DNA of 64,000 nucleotides from VAZQ01 sp963841705 (GTDB taxonomy: Bacteria > Pseudomonadota > Alphaproteobacteria > Rhizobiales > Xanthobacteraceae): NCBI GenBank assembly GCA_963841705.1, contig CAWJDY010000037.1:40841-104840 (forward strand). The letters are read 5' to 3'. Made by a program: the position numbers and the translations under genes. Under the pieces are notes generated by a model that saw nothing but the letters and a program-made list of their open reading frames with translations, was not told where the DNA came from and did not search any database. Shown piece after piece: positions 8,806 through 18,187 of the stretch; the first letter of the stretch is position 1, and the number at the start of each line of letters is the position of its first letter.

Positions 8806-10077
8806 ATGGGCACAGCGAATTTCGGCATCGTCGGCCTCGATTGGCAGCAGCGAGTCAATTGGGACCGGCTGAAGAGCTACCGCACCGAGCGTGCGCGCGA
8901 GCACATGAAAAAGCACGGGCTCGGGGCGATGCTGTGCATGTACGACGAGAACGTTCGTTACCTCACCGGCACGCTCACCCCCGGTTGGAACCGGCTCAAG
9001 CCGGGGCTGCGCTATGCGCTTCTGTGCGGCGATGGGCAGCCGGTGCTGTTCGAGCAGGGCGACCTCGGCTTCCAAATCGAGCGCCATTCGCCGTGGATCC
9101 CCAAGGAGAACGTTCGTTACTCCTATGCCTGGATCAAGGGCGCCGCAGGACCTGCCTCGCAGCAGCAGGTGAAGAAATTCACCGCCGCGATCCTTTACGA
9201 GATGAAGCGCCACGGCGTCGCCGGCCAGAAGCTAGGCGTCGATTTCATCGACATCAATATGATCGGCATCTTCAAGGAAAAGAAAATCAACTGGGTCGAC
9301 GGCATGACGCCAATGATGGAGGCTCGCGCCGTCAAGAATGTCGACGAGCAGGAGTGCATGCGCATCGTCGGTGCCATCGGGGACGCCACGCACTGGGAAT
9401 GCATGAAATTCCTGCGGCCCGGGATTACCGAGAACCAGGTGACCGCGCACCTGATGAAATATCTCTACAGCATTCCCGGGATGGAGGATGTCGAGGACGT
9501 CATCGTATCCTCAGGCCCCAATACCTGGCCGAACTGGCGCAACTTCTCCGATCGCATCATCCAGCCCGGCGACATCGTGTTCATGGATTTGGCCGCGCTC
9601 ACCTGGAACGGCTACAAATCCTGCTATTACCGCACCTACTGCGTCGGAAAGGAGCCGACCAGGGAACAGAAGGACACCTACGCCACCGCGCTCGAATGGT
9701 TGTACGACTCGATCGACGCCGTGAAAGCGGGGACCACCACGCGCGAGATCGCGAAGAAATGGCCGTCGGCCAAGGAAGCCTGGGGCTACAAGGAGGAGGA
9801 CCAAGCGGCGGCCAATCTCTGGGGCCACGGACTTGGTCTCGCACAATACGATCCTCCGGTGATCTCGCGCATCTGGTCGCTCGACCATCCCGTCGAGATC
9901 AAATCTGGAATGACCTTTGCGCTCGAGACGCAGCACGGCAAGCGCTTCCGTTACGGCGTGCGCATCGAGGAGATGCTGATCGTGCATGACAAGAGTGTCG
10001 AGATCATTTCCAATTTCCCGGTCAAGCAGATTACCGCAGTCGACCCCATTCCCGGCTACGGCGACCATGTGAAATGA
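8806..10077 (+). CDS. M24-fold (Xaa-Pro peptidase/creatinase-like) protein lacking a canonical metal ligand
   Basis: A 423-residue pita-bread-fold protein with a good GGAGG-type ribosome site. The N-terminal creatinase-like domain is followed by the catalytic domain. Of the five metal ligands, the first Asp (FMDLAAL, about residue 261), the His (WGHGLGL, about 341) and both Glu (FALETQHG, VRIEEMLIV) can be seen. The second Asp, normally in SDxTRT, is replaced: the sequence reads SCYYRT (about 272-277). The second conserved His (HExP) reads YDPP. A non-peptidase, creatinase- or lyase-like role is therefore more likely than dipeptidase. Confidence 0.8.
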   Translation: MGTANFGIVGLDWQQRVNWDRLKSYRTERAREHMKKHGLGAMLCMYDENVRYLTGTLTPGWNRLKPGLRYALLCGDGQPVLFEQGDLGFQIERHSPWIPKENVRYSYAWIKGAAGPASQQQVKKFTAAILYEMKRHGVAGQKLGVDFIDINMIGIFKEKKINWVDGMTPMMEARAVKNVDEQECMRIVGAIGDATHWECMKFLRPGITENQVTAHLMKYLYSIPGMEDVEDVIVSSGPNTWPNWRNFSDRIIQPGDIVFMDLAALTWNGYKSCYYRTYCVGKEPTREQKDTYATALEWLYDSIDAVKAGTTTREIAKKWPSAKEAWGYKEEDQAAANLWGHGLGLAQYDPPVISRIWSLDHPVEIKSGMTFALETQHGKRFRYGVRIEEMLIVHDKSVEIISNFPVKQITAVDPIPGYGDHVK

Positions 10078-10151
10078 TTTGTTAGCCAGATCGACAAAGG
10101 ATCGCAAGTGAGAGCCTTTTGCTCGCATTCTCAATAGGATGTGGTCGAGAC

Positions 10152-10178
10152 GTTTCCCCGGCTCCGGGACGGGGAAAC
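10152..10178 (+). terminator. Hairpin downstream of the M24-fold gene
   Basis: GTTTCCCC (10152-10159) and GGGGAAAC (10171-10178) form a perfect 8-bp stem about 75 bases after the stop codon. There is no clear T tract. The following stretch to 10480 is G-rich and holds no gene I can support. Confidence 0.4.
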
Positions 10179-10395
10179 TATTGGGAAACATTCGGCGGCG
10201 AGCCCCCCACGCGCGCGCGAGGGCATCCCCTTTGGGGGGGTCCACCAGGGCCACCAGGGGGTGGGGTGCAAGGTAATTGGGTGGGGCAGGGGGCCAAAGG
10301 ACATGTGCAGCTAACTTTTGCAGGGGGAAAGCTTTGGGGAATCAGGGCTGCTTTTTTCCTGCAATAATGCTGATTTTTGCAGACAAACCGTCGCC

Positions 10396-10412
10396 CCTAT
10401 GTCCGACATAGG
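10396..10412. promoter_or_regulatory. 17-base near-perfect palindrome, possible operator
   Basis: CCTATGTC and GACATAGG are separated by a single base, giving an operator-like dyad about 140 bases before the small zinc-finger-like gene. This is a direct sequence observation; binding by a repressor is inference. Nothing else is apparent in 10413-10549. Confidence 0.35.
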
Positions 10413-10549
10413 CCCCCTGCTCTGGAGCGCGCCAGCGGCTTCCTAAAGTCTCGCCTTTCCAAGCCCCCTGGGCAGGAAGCGGTGCGTTGAGGCTGCAAGC
10501 GCACATGCGCTTCATGGCGACGCGCGGTGAAGCTCAACGGAGAATGGAC

Positions 10550-10762
10550 ATGGACACCAACTCGAAATCGAAGGATTGCCCGGAGTGTTATGGCCAAGGG
10601 TTCGCCCCTTGGATGCGGCCGATACGGCCCGGCGCGAAGCGCTACCCGGTCCCATGTGAAACGTGTGGCGGGACCGGACAACTCCCGCCTTACTCGCCCA
10701 CAATGAGCGGCCCAATCATGTTCCAAACCAACTGCAAACCCGCAGCAGCCATAAAGAAATAG
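10550..10762 (+). CDS. Small protein with two CxxCxGxG motifs (DnaJ-type zinc-finger-like)
   Basis: A 70-residue protein with CPECYGQG and CETCGGTG, 29 residues apart between first cysteines. This is the repeat unit of the DnaJ zinc-finger domain, and four cysteines would fit one zinc ion. I chose the ATG at 10550 because GGAGA stands 7 bases before it. The 3' end overlaps the opposite-strand membrane gene by 73 bases, so the last 24 residues, rich in P/S/A/K, may be less constrained. The function is unknown. Confidence 0.5.
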   Translation: MDTNSKSKDCPECYGQGFAPWMRPIRPGAKRYPVPCETCGGTGQLPPYSPTMSGPIMFQTNCKPAAAIKK

Positions 10763-10914
10763 CCTAGCCCTAGAAACGGCCAGACGAACATCACTCGGCC
10801 TGTCCGTGTTTTGACGCGCCTCCCAATTCGCTCCGCAAGCCAGAGTGCGCCAGCGCCCGGAAGGGCTAAGATCATGACGCGAATGCCTGCCGCGTAGTTG
10901 TAGTAGTCGAACAT
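10690..10914 (-). CDS. Small hypothetical inner-membrane protein
   Basis: Starting at MFDYYNYAAGIRVM, this is a 74-residue protein with two hydrophobic spans (about residues 9-25 and 45-70) joined by a basic loop with RIGRRVKTRTGR. AAAGGGCGG lies upstream of the ATG. A longer frame to 11001 exists, but its extra residues come from the 31-base repeat region, so the shorter start is preferred. I do not recognise the family. Confidence 0.5.
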   Translation of the reverse strand: MFDYYNYAAGIRVMILALPGAGALWLAERIGRRVKTRTGRVMFVWPFLGLGYFFMAAAGLQLVWNMIGPLIVGE

Positions 10915-10928
10915 CGTCCGCCCTTTAT

Positions 10929-11360
<432 letters not shown>

Positions 11361-11503
11361 TGGGCAGGGCAAGCCGCTGCGCCCGTTCAACTGGTGCGCG
11401 TGCCGCGCTTTTTGGTGGTGCCGAGGTTTCAAACGGCCGCTCACCCCGTCGGGGCGGGCTAGCGCCGCTCGACGTTCAAAACCGCGAAGCGGGCTTTCAG
11501 CCG

Positions 11504-11710
11504 TCATTCCCGATTTTTCAGTTTTTCGATTTCGGCCCATATGCGATTGATGGCTTCATCTTGTCTTTGCCGCAGCTCTCGCTCGACATTTTTTACAAGC
11601 CACAATGTCGCCGCCACACTGGCAACGAGAACGGCTAGAGCTTGCTCGCCGTGCCAGAATAGGTAAGCGGCGAATGCCACCGAGAGTATTGCCGAGACGT
11701 TCCCCACCAT
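11504..11710 (-). CDS. Small membrane protein with coiled-coil tail
   Basis: A 68-residue protein: two hydrophobic segments (about residues 4-18 and 23-41, ending in TLWLVKNVE) are followed by a charged amphipathic helix (RELRQRQDEAINRIWAEIEKLKNRE). AGGGAG precedes the ATG at a suitable distance. Short two-helix membrane proteins of this shape are frequent in prophage and accessory regions (for example holin- or Rz-like), but nothing here proves such a role. Confidence 0.55.
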   Translation of the reverse strand: MVGNVSAILSVAFAAYLFWHGEQALAVLVASVAATLWLVKNVERELRQRQDEAINRIWAEIEKLKNRE

Positions 11711-11755
11711 TCGTGGCTTCGCTCCCTTACCCGGTGCTGCGCAGACGCCCGCCCT

Positions 11756-12877
11756 TCACTGCAAAGCGACGTACAGAACGAACAGACAGATGAGGCTCAC
11801 AATCGATAGAAAGAAACCGTCAATGTAGAGTTTGACGCGCGTTCGTTCGAACGTCTCGGCGTCCTCCTGCGCTGACCTCCATCGAGTTTGAGCGTGTTCA
11901 TCATGGAGTAGTCCTCTTATTCGGATGCCGCCGCGCTCGGCAGCGGTCAGCCTTGGCAATACCCAACGCCAGATGTTGAAATAACCGGGGATTTCCTGCC
12001 CGCTGGTATCACGCACCGCTAACTGCGGAATCTTCACCAAGCCGGATTCAATCGCGTCCGTCAGTCCGAAGTCACTCACTACCCACGGAAACACTGTGTT
12101 TGTCGCATTGCCGACACGGCCGATGTAATACGGAGTCGCGGAAAGATCGATGCAAAGATTGATGCCGCGATGTTTGTGGATTTTGTCAAGGCCATCCACC
12201 CATACAGTGGCTTCTCGGATGAAGTAATCATCCACGTCGCCATTCGTCTCTTCGTCTTCGTCTCCCGCTCCGTCCTCTTGGCGCACATTGCGGATTCGGT
12301 AAGCGTGATGTGCTTCATCATTGAACACCAAAAGGTTGCCTTTCGAACCCGCATCGCGCCCAAGCACACGATTGAGAAGTGCGGTGTCACTTTCCACATA
12401 GCGAACGGCTTCGACCTTTACCTCCCTCAGCGAGCCGTCCTTATCCCGAATCTCTTCAAGAACGGTAATGATCCCGGCTGCGGTTTGCTTTTCCAAATCT
12501 TGCAAGGTGATGTATCGCGAGCCGCGCATGGTCGTCGTCTTAGCGGCAATCTTGATCGTTTCGCGTGTGCGGACTTCCACGCCCGCGCGTGCGACCTTCG
12601 CGGATGTACCACCGACATTAACCGCCTGTGGCTCGAAGACATGCCAGTTGACGATGATGACCCGGCCCTGCGCAAGGTCTGCCATCAATCGTTCTGGCAC
12701 AAGGTCTCGCGTCCGGTAGATGCTCGCCGCACCGCGCAATGGGTCAAGTTCGCCAAGCCGGTTTCTGATCGTCACGTTGGGACAGACCGCCACCACCGTA
12801 TCGGAAAAGCGCGCATCGGCTCGGTGCGCCACCTTGTTCAAGATCGACCAAGCAGCAAGCATGCCCATGATGGAATA
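11756..12877 (-). pseudogene. Fragment of a DEAD/DEAH restriction-type helicase (type III Res-like), truncated at both ends
   Basis: The core resembles the helicase part of large restriction/defence endonucleases: MGMLAAWSILNKV, VAVCPNVTIRNRLGELDP, NWHVFEPQ, the DEAH-type box FNDEAHHAYR, and LCIDLSATPYYIG. The family is around 1000 residues, whereas about 370 remain. The 5' break falls exactly in Walker A: the expected GSGKT before MGMLAAW is replaced by SGAHYSI. After about residue 318 (RLTAAERGG) the frame runs into an unrelated tail ending in a membrane helix (FFLSIVSLICLFVLYVAL). No function is expected. The track frame extends to 12907 by reading over the junction. Confidence 0.75.
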
Positions 12878-13374
12878 ATGCGCTCCTGAATCAATGCGCT
12901 GATGCACTCGGGATTGCTCATTTCGACAACGACCACCGAGAGCATCTGTGCAGGGCCACTGTTGCAGGACTGATTGGTATCAATCCGCGAGACGAGCTTG
13001 AGGGGATGATTGCAGCTCAACTCCTCGCAGGCCATAACGCGACAATGGAGTGCTACCGGCGGGCGATGCTGCCTAATCAGACCTTTGAAGGCAGGCGCGA
13101 GAACCTCACCCAGGCGAACAAGCTCTCACGGACATTTGCCATGCTGCTCGACGCCCTGAATCGGCATCGCGGCAAGGGGCAGCAGAAAGTCACAGTGGAG
13201 CACGTCCACGTCCACTCCGGCGGTCAGGCCATCGTCGGTGCGGTCCATCAGGAGGGAGGGACATGCGAAAAAACGGAGGAACAACCCCCTGCAAAGCAAA
13301 TTGGGCATGCAACTCAGCAGGCGGTGTGGAGCTCGGACAAGGAGCGGGACCCCGGTGCCGATCGCCAGCGATGA
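12871..13374 (+). pseudogene. N-terminally truncated conserved alphaproteobacterial hypothetical protein
   Basis: The frame is open from 12871 and reads GLIGINPRDELEGM, HNATMECYRRAM, FEGRRENLTQANKLSRTFA, HRGKGQQKVTVEHVHVHSGGQAIVG. This block is familiar from small proteins that accompany the HGG-motif gene in rhizobial genomes. No ATG/GTG/TTG exists before the ATG at 13006, and that start drops conserved residues, so the 5' end was probably lost at the junction with the helicase fragment. The 3' end overlaps the HGG gene in another frame. The function is unknown. Confidence 0.55.
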
Positions 13375-13589
13375 CGAATGGCCGCTGCCGACTGCACGGC
13401 GGACTTTCGCCGGGCGCGCCGAAGGGTAACAAGAATGCCTTCAAGCATGGCCGCTACTCCGCCGATGCAATTGCGAGCCAGCGCGAGATCGCGGCGCTCG
13501 TGCGGGCCATGAATGCCTCGCCAGGTCCTCGGGGGATTAAAACTTTGGACGATTGGGGAGACCGGTTGGCTGCGATTGCATTGAATTGA
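13238..13589 (+). pseudogene. HGG-motif small protein, frameshifted copy
   Basis: The first half, CGARTRSGTP, lies in one frame and the second half, CRSPAMTNGRCRLHGGLSPGAPKGNKNAFKHGRYS, in the next. A single extra base at 13355 separates them. The intact relative at 17788-18099 shows that the two halves belong together (CGAQTRGGTTCKSPAMLNGRCRMHGG there). The CGAxTRxGxxC...CRxHGGxSxGAPKGNxNAxKHG pattern occurs in small conserved proteins of prophages and islands and may form a metal-binding knuckle. Confidence 0.6.
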
Positions 13590-13796
13590 ATCAAAAATCA
13601 TGGCGGCAGCGCTTTCTTCTGAAGCGGGTCGGGTCATCGGTTAGCCACTCGCACTCGCCACCTTACCGATGGAAGACAGTCGAGCGTTCGGCTTTCTTCG
13701 CCGCTTTGTTCGAACTCTCCCTCCGGCCATTCAGAAACCCGGTCAATCCTTCCGACACTCGACGGGGGGCCCCAGTGGACGTATTCAAGTCGGCGC

Positions 13797-14090
13797 TTGA
13801 CCGTGAAAGCTGAGACTGACGCTCGTTGTCCCATTATTGCGGGAATTTCGCCGGGGCACGGGATGCAACCACCCGGCGTCGCCCAGCATGCAGTCCTGAT
13901 CGTTGGTTATGACGATAACGGTGGCACCGCCATTTTAAATGATCCCTGCCCGTATCAGTCAGCCGGGATGACAGCGCCGTATTTGCAGATCGGAGGCACT
14001 CAGCTTCAGTTTGGACAATACGCCTTGGGCATACGTGGCAATGACTGGACCAATAACTGGCGGAATGCTATCTTCGGACTCGGACAGTAG
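13797..14090 (+). CDS. C-terminal half of a papain-like (C39-like) cysteine protease, probably truncated
   Basis: The 97-residue frame reads PIIAGISPGHG, then GVAQHAVLIVGYDDNGGTAILNDP, the His and Asn/Asp part of the catalytic site of C39-like/papain-like proteases. It ends with WTNNWRNAIFGLGQ. The nucleophile Cys half of the domain is missing upstream, where 13590-13796 shows no matching frame. This is most likely a remnant. The stretch 14091-14293 holds nothing clear. Confidence 0.5.
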   Translation: MTVKAETDARCPIIAGISPGHGMQPPGVAQHAVLIVGYDDNGGTAILNDPCPYQSAGMTAPYLQIGGTQLQFGQYALGIRGNDWTNNWRNAIFGLGQ

Positions 14091-14293
14091 ACTCTGCGCG
14101 CCCAACACGGCCACCCCCGCAACTGAGCCTGGAGCTGAGCTGCACGCTGAGCGCATGCTAAGATCCGTTCCTGCAGCCCCTTCACGATCCTGTCCGACAA
14201 CGCAGCGGCTGAATCCGGCGGGAGCAGCAGTGCATGAGTTGCCTCGTTGAGATGCAAGCAGATTATTAGAAACCGCCATATCCGGAGGCGCCA

Positions 14294-15652
14294 GTGTCTC
14301 GGAATATAGTTTTGTTGTCCGATGGAACCGGCAACAGCGCTGGCAAACTGTTCAAGACCAACGTCTGGCGCGCATATCAAGCCCTTGACCTGTCAGGTGC
14401 CGACCAGCTTGCCCACTATGATGATGGCGTAGGAACGTCGTCATTCAAGCCGCTTGCGATCATTGGCGGCGCGTTCGGCTGGGGATTGAAACGCAATCTC
14501 ATCGATCTCTATACGTTCCTCTGCCGCAACTATCGTGAGGGTGACCAAATCTACGGCTTCGGTTTTAGTCGTGGTGCATTTACGATTCGCGTCTTGATCA
14601 AGTTTATCCTCGCGCACGGTTTGGTCGAAAACTATCTGTCTGACGATGACCTGCGGCGCAAAGCCGTACGGCTCTATCGAGAGTTCCGAAAGAGCCAGAA
14701 GACTCAATTTCGGCTTGAAGCGATTGCACGCGTCATTCGCGATCTGGGCATCGTCTTACTGGATCGACTCTATCGCCCCTATGAAGGGAGAAAAATTGCT
14801 ACACGGTCGGTTGAAAAAATCCGATTTCTCGGATTATGGGACACTGTTGATGCCTATGGTCTGCCGATCGAGGAGCTGAAGCGTGGCATTGATCGATATC
14901 TCTGGCCTCTCGGTCTGGACGATCCGGTGCTTGACGAACGGATCGACAAGGCATGCCACGCACTTTCAATTGATGATCAACGAACGACCTTCCATCCATT
15001 GCTGTGGGACGAATCAGAGACGGATGGATTCAACGAGAGCAATACAACCGACAACGAAGTGCTCACTCAAGTTTGGTTCGCAGGTGCACACTCTAATGTC
15101 GGGGGCGGTTATCCCGATGACGGGTTATCATTCGTGCCCCTGAACTGGATGATTGCCGAGGCGCGTAAGAAGGAGCTGGTATTTAACACGCTTACGCTCG
15201 ACGAATATCAAGGTTCCACGGCGCCTTACGGCCGGATCTACAACTCACGGTCGGCATTTGGTGCGTACTACCGATACGATCCGAGGTTTCTTAATCCACC
15301 AAGAGATCGGCAGGGCTCCGTCATCCCTACCCTCAAGATCCATGAAACTGTAGTTTGGCGTATCGCCGCTGGCACTGATGGCTACGCTCCCTTCAACCTA
15401 CCAAGCGACTTTAAAGTGGTGAGCGGAGGCTTTCTCCCTCCGAGCCCGGATTTGGTGGAGACGGGCTGCGGAGGTTCAGCGCCGAGGAATATTCATTCTT
15501 TCGAGAGCTATATCAGCACTGTACGCCCAAACGCCATCGGTGGAGGGTTGGGCTCTGCCAGAAGGGATGTCCGAAATGAAGCAGTTGATCTGAGTATTTT
15601 AGCTCAACCTGACAAATATGCCCTTGAGTTGATATGGGATACAGTATGGTAG
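14294..15652 (+). pseudogene. DUF2235 alpha/beta-hydrolase, N-terminal part, ended by an in-frame amber codon
   Basis: The 452-residue frame has the DUF2235 opening IVLLSDGTGNSAGK, the nucleophile elbow GFGFSRGAFTIRV and the later block WFAGAHSNVGGGYPDDGLSFVPLNWM. Relatives (T6SS Tle-type phospholipases and related membrane hydrolases) are often longer, with a C-terminal membrane part. Here the frame stops at TAG (15650-15652) directly after DTVW, but the same frame then continues with RKLIYFFSVAASLYMASFPW, a natural continuation. The stop therefore looks like a TGG-to-TAG change. The N-terminal hydrolase may still fold. Confidence 0.7.
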
Positions 15653-16246
15653 CGCAAGCTAATCTATTTCTTTTCGGTAGCAGCGTCGCTGTACATGGCG
15701 AGCTTTCCGTGGACTAGGGGTCCAGATTTCTCTGGGGAGGAGAGTGGTGTTGCGGATCTCGTTCGGGTGCCGATAATTTTGATGGTGGAGACCCTCGCCG
15801 GCTTTGTTCCCGGACTGGCCAAGCCGTGGCTCGATGCATTCAGGACCTATCCACTGTCCGTGTCGTGGTGGTTAGTGATTATTATTGTTTTATTTTGGTG
15901 GGGACGCGTCCTTGACCGCCGCATTCACGATCGAGCACAAGCCGAGTGGGACAGCAGGTGGCGTGAACGCCGCTTAAGGTGGCTCCGCGCTAGCATTAAA
16001 GCTAGAATTGCTTGGGTTGCTGTTGCTATCGCTCTCTTAGCGATACCGACCAGTCTTTCGCTTAAGCACGCGGTCGGGCCATCGGATTGGGAGCACAGAT
16101 TGGACCTGATCGTGGCCCACCCGCCTTGCAGGGTTGAGCCGTGCGAGCCCCCTAGTAAGTCAGAGAAGAGTGGAAAGATGTTGCGATCAACTGGGCCGAG
16201 GGGGAAAAGGGGGCCGCGGCTAGCCTTACGGCCATTGGTGTTCTAA
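15653..16246 (+). pseudogene. DUF2235 protein continuation: membrane segment, frameshifted at the end
   Basis: This frame is the same as that of 14294-15652. A start-bounded version begins at 15695. It has two clear membrane spans (YPLSVSWWLVIIIVLFWWG and IAWVAVAIALLAIPTS) joined by a basic amphipathic stretch RAQAEWDSRWRERRLRW, as in the membrane half of long DUF2235 proteins. Near 16155-16175 the coding signal moves to another frame, which reads EEWKDVAINWAEGEKGAAAS and joins the next entry. The last 25 residues of this frame are therefore not native. Confidence 0.6.
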
Positions 16247-16269
16247 TCATACTTACATTTGCCGTTTAT

Positions 16270-17640
16270 TTGTTTCGGTTGTGGCGTTTATGGCAACGCG
16301 CGCGACACCGGCAACGGGAATTGCCCGGGATCGCTCTGCGTATGGCGAATAAGCTAAGAACATCATGGCCAATAACGACGATTTGGAACGGTGTCACCGG
16401 AAAAGCAGTTCCAGCAATATTCGCGTTCTTTGTTGTTGTATGTTTGTGTTCGGCGTTGAACAAACTATCCTTTGCCTTTGTAGAGGCGAGCGGATCAATT
16501 TGTCCGACCATTACTCCCCTCAAGAGCGTCCCGGAAGATGGCACCGAGATGCCATTTTTGACAAAGGACGGATGTAACGGCTCACGGTTGTTGCTTAAGG
16601 CAGGGAATAGATATCGCATCGTATTTCCCGACTTTAAAGACTGGGGCGACGGGACGACTGATTTTGCAGTGTTACGTTTCCGGCCACCAATTCTCTATTA
16701 TGCCAAGTTGCCGCTGAGGCGCGTGCTGACTGAAGGATGGTTCGTGCCCGCAATCAGAGTTGGCGCGACGGGAAATCCTGAATATCTTCACGATGGTAAC
16801 ATCATCACCATAGAGCCCAAGGGCGATGGAGAATTGTTTGCGTACGTTAACGATGCTGTTGTCGGGCTGCCATGGATCTGGAATTGGTTCTATGAAGACA
16901 ACCGCGGCCGATCAAGCCTTGGCATAAGCGTCGTGCCTCAAAGGGCTGTTGTGGTTAGGGTGTTGAGCCTAGAGGCATTGTCAACCATCATTAACGAGAT
17001 TGGGTCTCAGTTCGAGCTCGCAACGAAAAATAGGCTTGTCACGCAGTTCGATACACCTCAGGGAATCAAACAAAGAATAGAGTTGGGAAAGTCGTTTGAT
17101 ATTGTCATCACGACCGACAATGACGTCGATGAGCTTATCACTAGTGGCAGGGTCGATGAATACGGATCGTCAGTCGTCGCTCACTCCGACATGGTGGTTA
17201 CGGTGCGCACCGGCATGCAAAAGCCAGACATCAGCACTATCGAGGCTTTTAAACACGTGCTCCAGAACGCAAAATCAGTTGCCTACTCTAAAGAGAATTG
17301 TATCGCTTCGGAACTTAAGGAGATGTTCGATCAGCTCGGGATCGGCGAAGAGATGAAATCCAAGACCATTGTGCGTGATGATGGTATACAAGTCGCATCG
17401 GCGGTTGCGGATGGAAGCGCTGAACTCGGGCTGGCCACAGCCCACGATGTCGCGGTTGTACGTGGCGCGGAGGTTGCCGGGGCATTCCCGCCAGAGCTGC
17501 AAATGTCCGATGTGTTCACGGCGGGGATTGTGGCTGCTGCAGCAGAACCGGACGCTGCCAAGGCTCTGATGACGTTTCTGGAGACGCCGGCGGTCGCGCA
17601 GCTTCTCAAAGCCCGACATCTGAACCCCGGCGCGCAATGA
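16270..17640 (+). CDS. DUF2235 C-terminal membrane region fused in frame to a ModA-like binding-protein domain
   Basis: The first 215 residues continue the broken DUF2235 protein: a membrane span near residues 50-70, then ILYYAKLPLRRVLTEGWFVPAIRVGATGNPEY and GELFAYVNDAVVGLPW. From about residue 228 (VRVLSLEALSTIINEIGSQFE) the frame is a type 2 periplasmic binding domain like molybdate-binding ModA, ending KARHLNPGAQ. It lacks its own signal peptide. The join is seamless in frame. Either it is a chimera made by deletion, or a separate GTG-started remnant begins near 16944. Confidence 0.6.
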   Translation: MFRLWRLWQRARHRQRELPGIALRMANKLRTSWPITTIWNGVTGKAVPAIFAFFVVVCLCSALNKLSFAFVEASGSICPTITPLKSVPEDGTEMPFLTKDGCNGSRLLLKAGNRYRIVFPDFKDWGDGTTDFAVLRFRPPILYYAKLPLRRVLTEGWFVPAIRVGATGNPEYLHDGNIITIEPKGDGELFAYVNDAVVGLPWIWNWFYEDNRGRSSLGISVVPQRAVVVRVLSLEALSTIINEIGSQFELATKNRLVTQFDTPQGIKQRIELGKSFDIVITTDNDVDELITSGRVDEYGSSVVAHSDMVVTVRTGMQKPDISTIEAFKHVLQNAKSVAYSKENCIASELKEMFDQLGIGEEMKSKTIVRDDGIQVASAVADGSAELGLATAHDVAVVRGAEVAGAFPPELQMSDVFTAGIVAAAAEPDAAKALMTFLETPAVAQLLKARHLNPGAQ

Positions 17641-17774
17641 CCCGATCCCCGCGGAGGTAGAGTGCAAGGATCTGATTCGGGTTTATATCACGCAACTGCA
17701 ATTCTCGTCGCAGTCGCTACGACTGTTTAGGTTCTTCTTGGCAATCGCCCAAGCGGGCGGCAGAAGGCGCGGCG

Positions 17775-17987
17775 CTTAATCTTCCTGGTGCGCACGGTCG
17801 AGACCCCGGGGGAGGGGACCGAGCAAAATCGGAGGTTCAACCCCAGGCAAAGCAAAAAATTGCCCATGCACCTCAGCCCCCGATGCGGAGCGCAGACGCG
17901 CGGAGGAACAACATGCAAGTCACCGGCAATGTTAAACGGCCGCTGCCGGATGCATGGCGGGCGATCACCAGGGGCTCCGAAAGGTAA
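17775..17987 (+). pseudogene. C-terminal remnant of the HGG-companion gene (second copy)
   Basis: In the frame ending with TAA at 17985-17987 one reads GGGDRAKSEVQPQAKQKIAHAPQPPMRSADARRN, equivalent to the CEKTEEQPPAKQIGHATQQAVWSS end of the gene at 12871-13374. Only the tail is left and it overlaps the HGG gene in another frame, exactly as in the first copy. This shows that the gene pair was duplicated or inserted twice. Confidence 0.45.
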
Positions 17988-18099
17988 CCAGAACGCATTG
18001 AAGCACGGATATTATTCCGCACGGTCGATTACAGAGCGGCGCGAGCTGTCTGCGCTCCTTCGGACCATGAAGGTGCGCGCGAAGGAAGTTTCCAGTTAA
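17788..18099 (+). CDS. HGG-motif small protein (intact copy)
   Basis: The 103-residue frame carries CGAQTRGGTTCKSPAMLNGRCRMHGGRSPGAPKGNQNALKHGYYSARSITERRELSALLRTM. The conserved Cys/His/Gly pattern is CGAxTRxGxxCxSPA...GRCRxHGG, followed by GAPKGNxNAxKHGxYS. The start is uncertain: the ATG at 17866 removes the non-conserved N-terminus, but no good ribosome site stands before it. The molecular function is unknown. A frameshifted paralogue is at 13238. Confidence 0.6.
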   Translation: MRTVETPGEGTEQNRRFNPRQSKKLPMHLSPRCGAQTRGGTTCKSPAMLNGRCRMHGGRSPGAPKGNQNALKHGYYSARSITERRELSALLRTMKVRAKEVSS

Positions 18100-18187
18100 A
18101 GGGAAAAAGCCTTTCAGTAGGTTAGCTACAAAACCCGCACTTTGCGCATCCAGCCAGCGCTACAGTATCCGACGAGTGAGCAGTGTA

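Noticed and set aside
10119..10367. 82-residue Gly/Pro-rich plus-strand frame
   Set aside because: Composition follows the G-rich DNA; no start signal and no domain.
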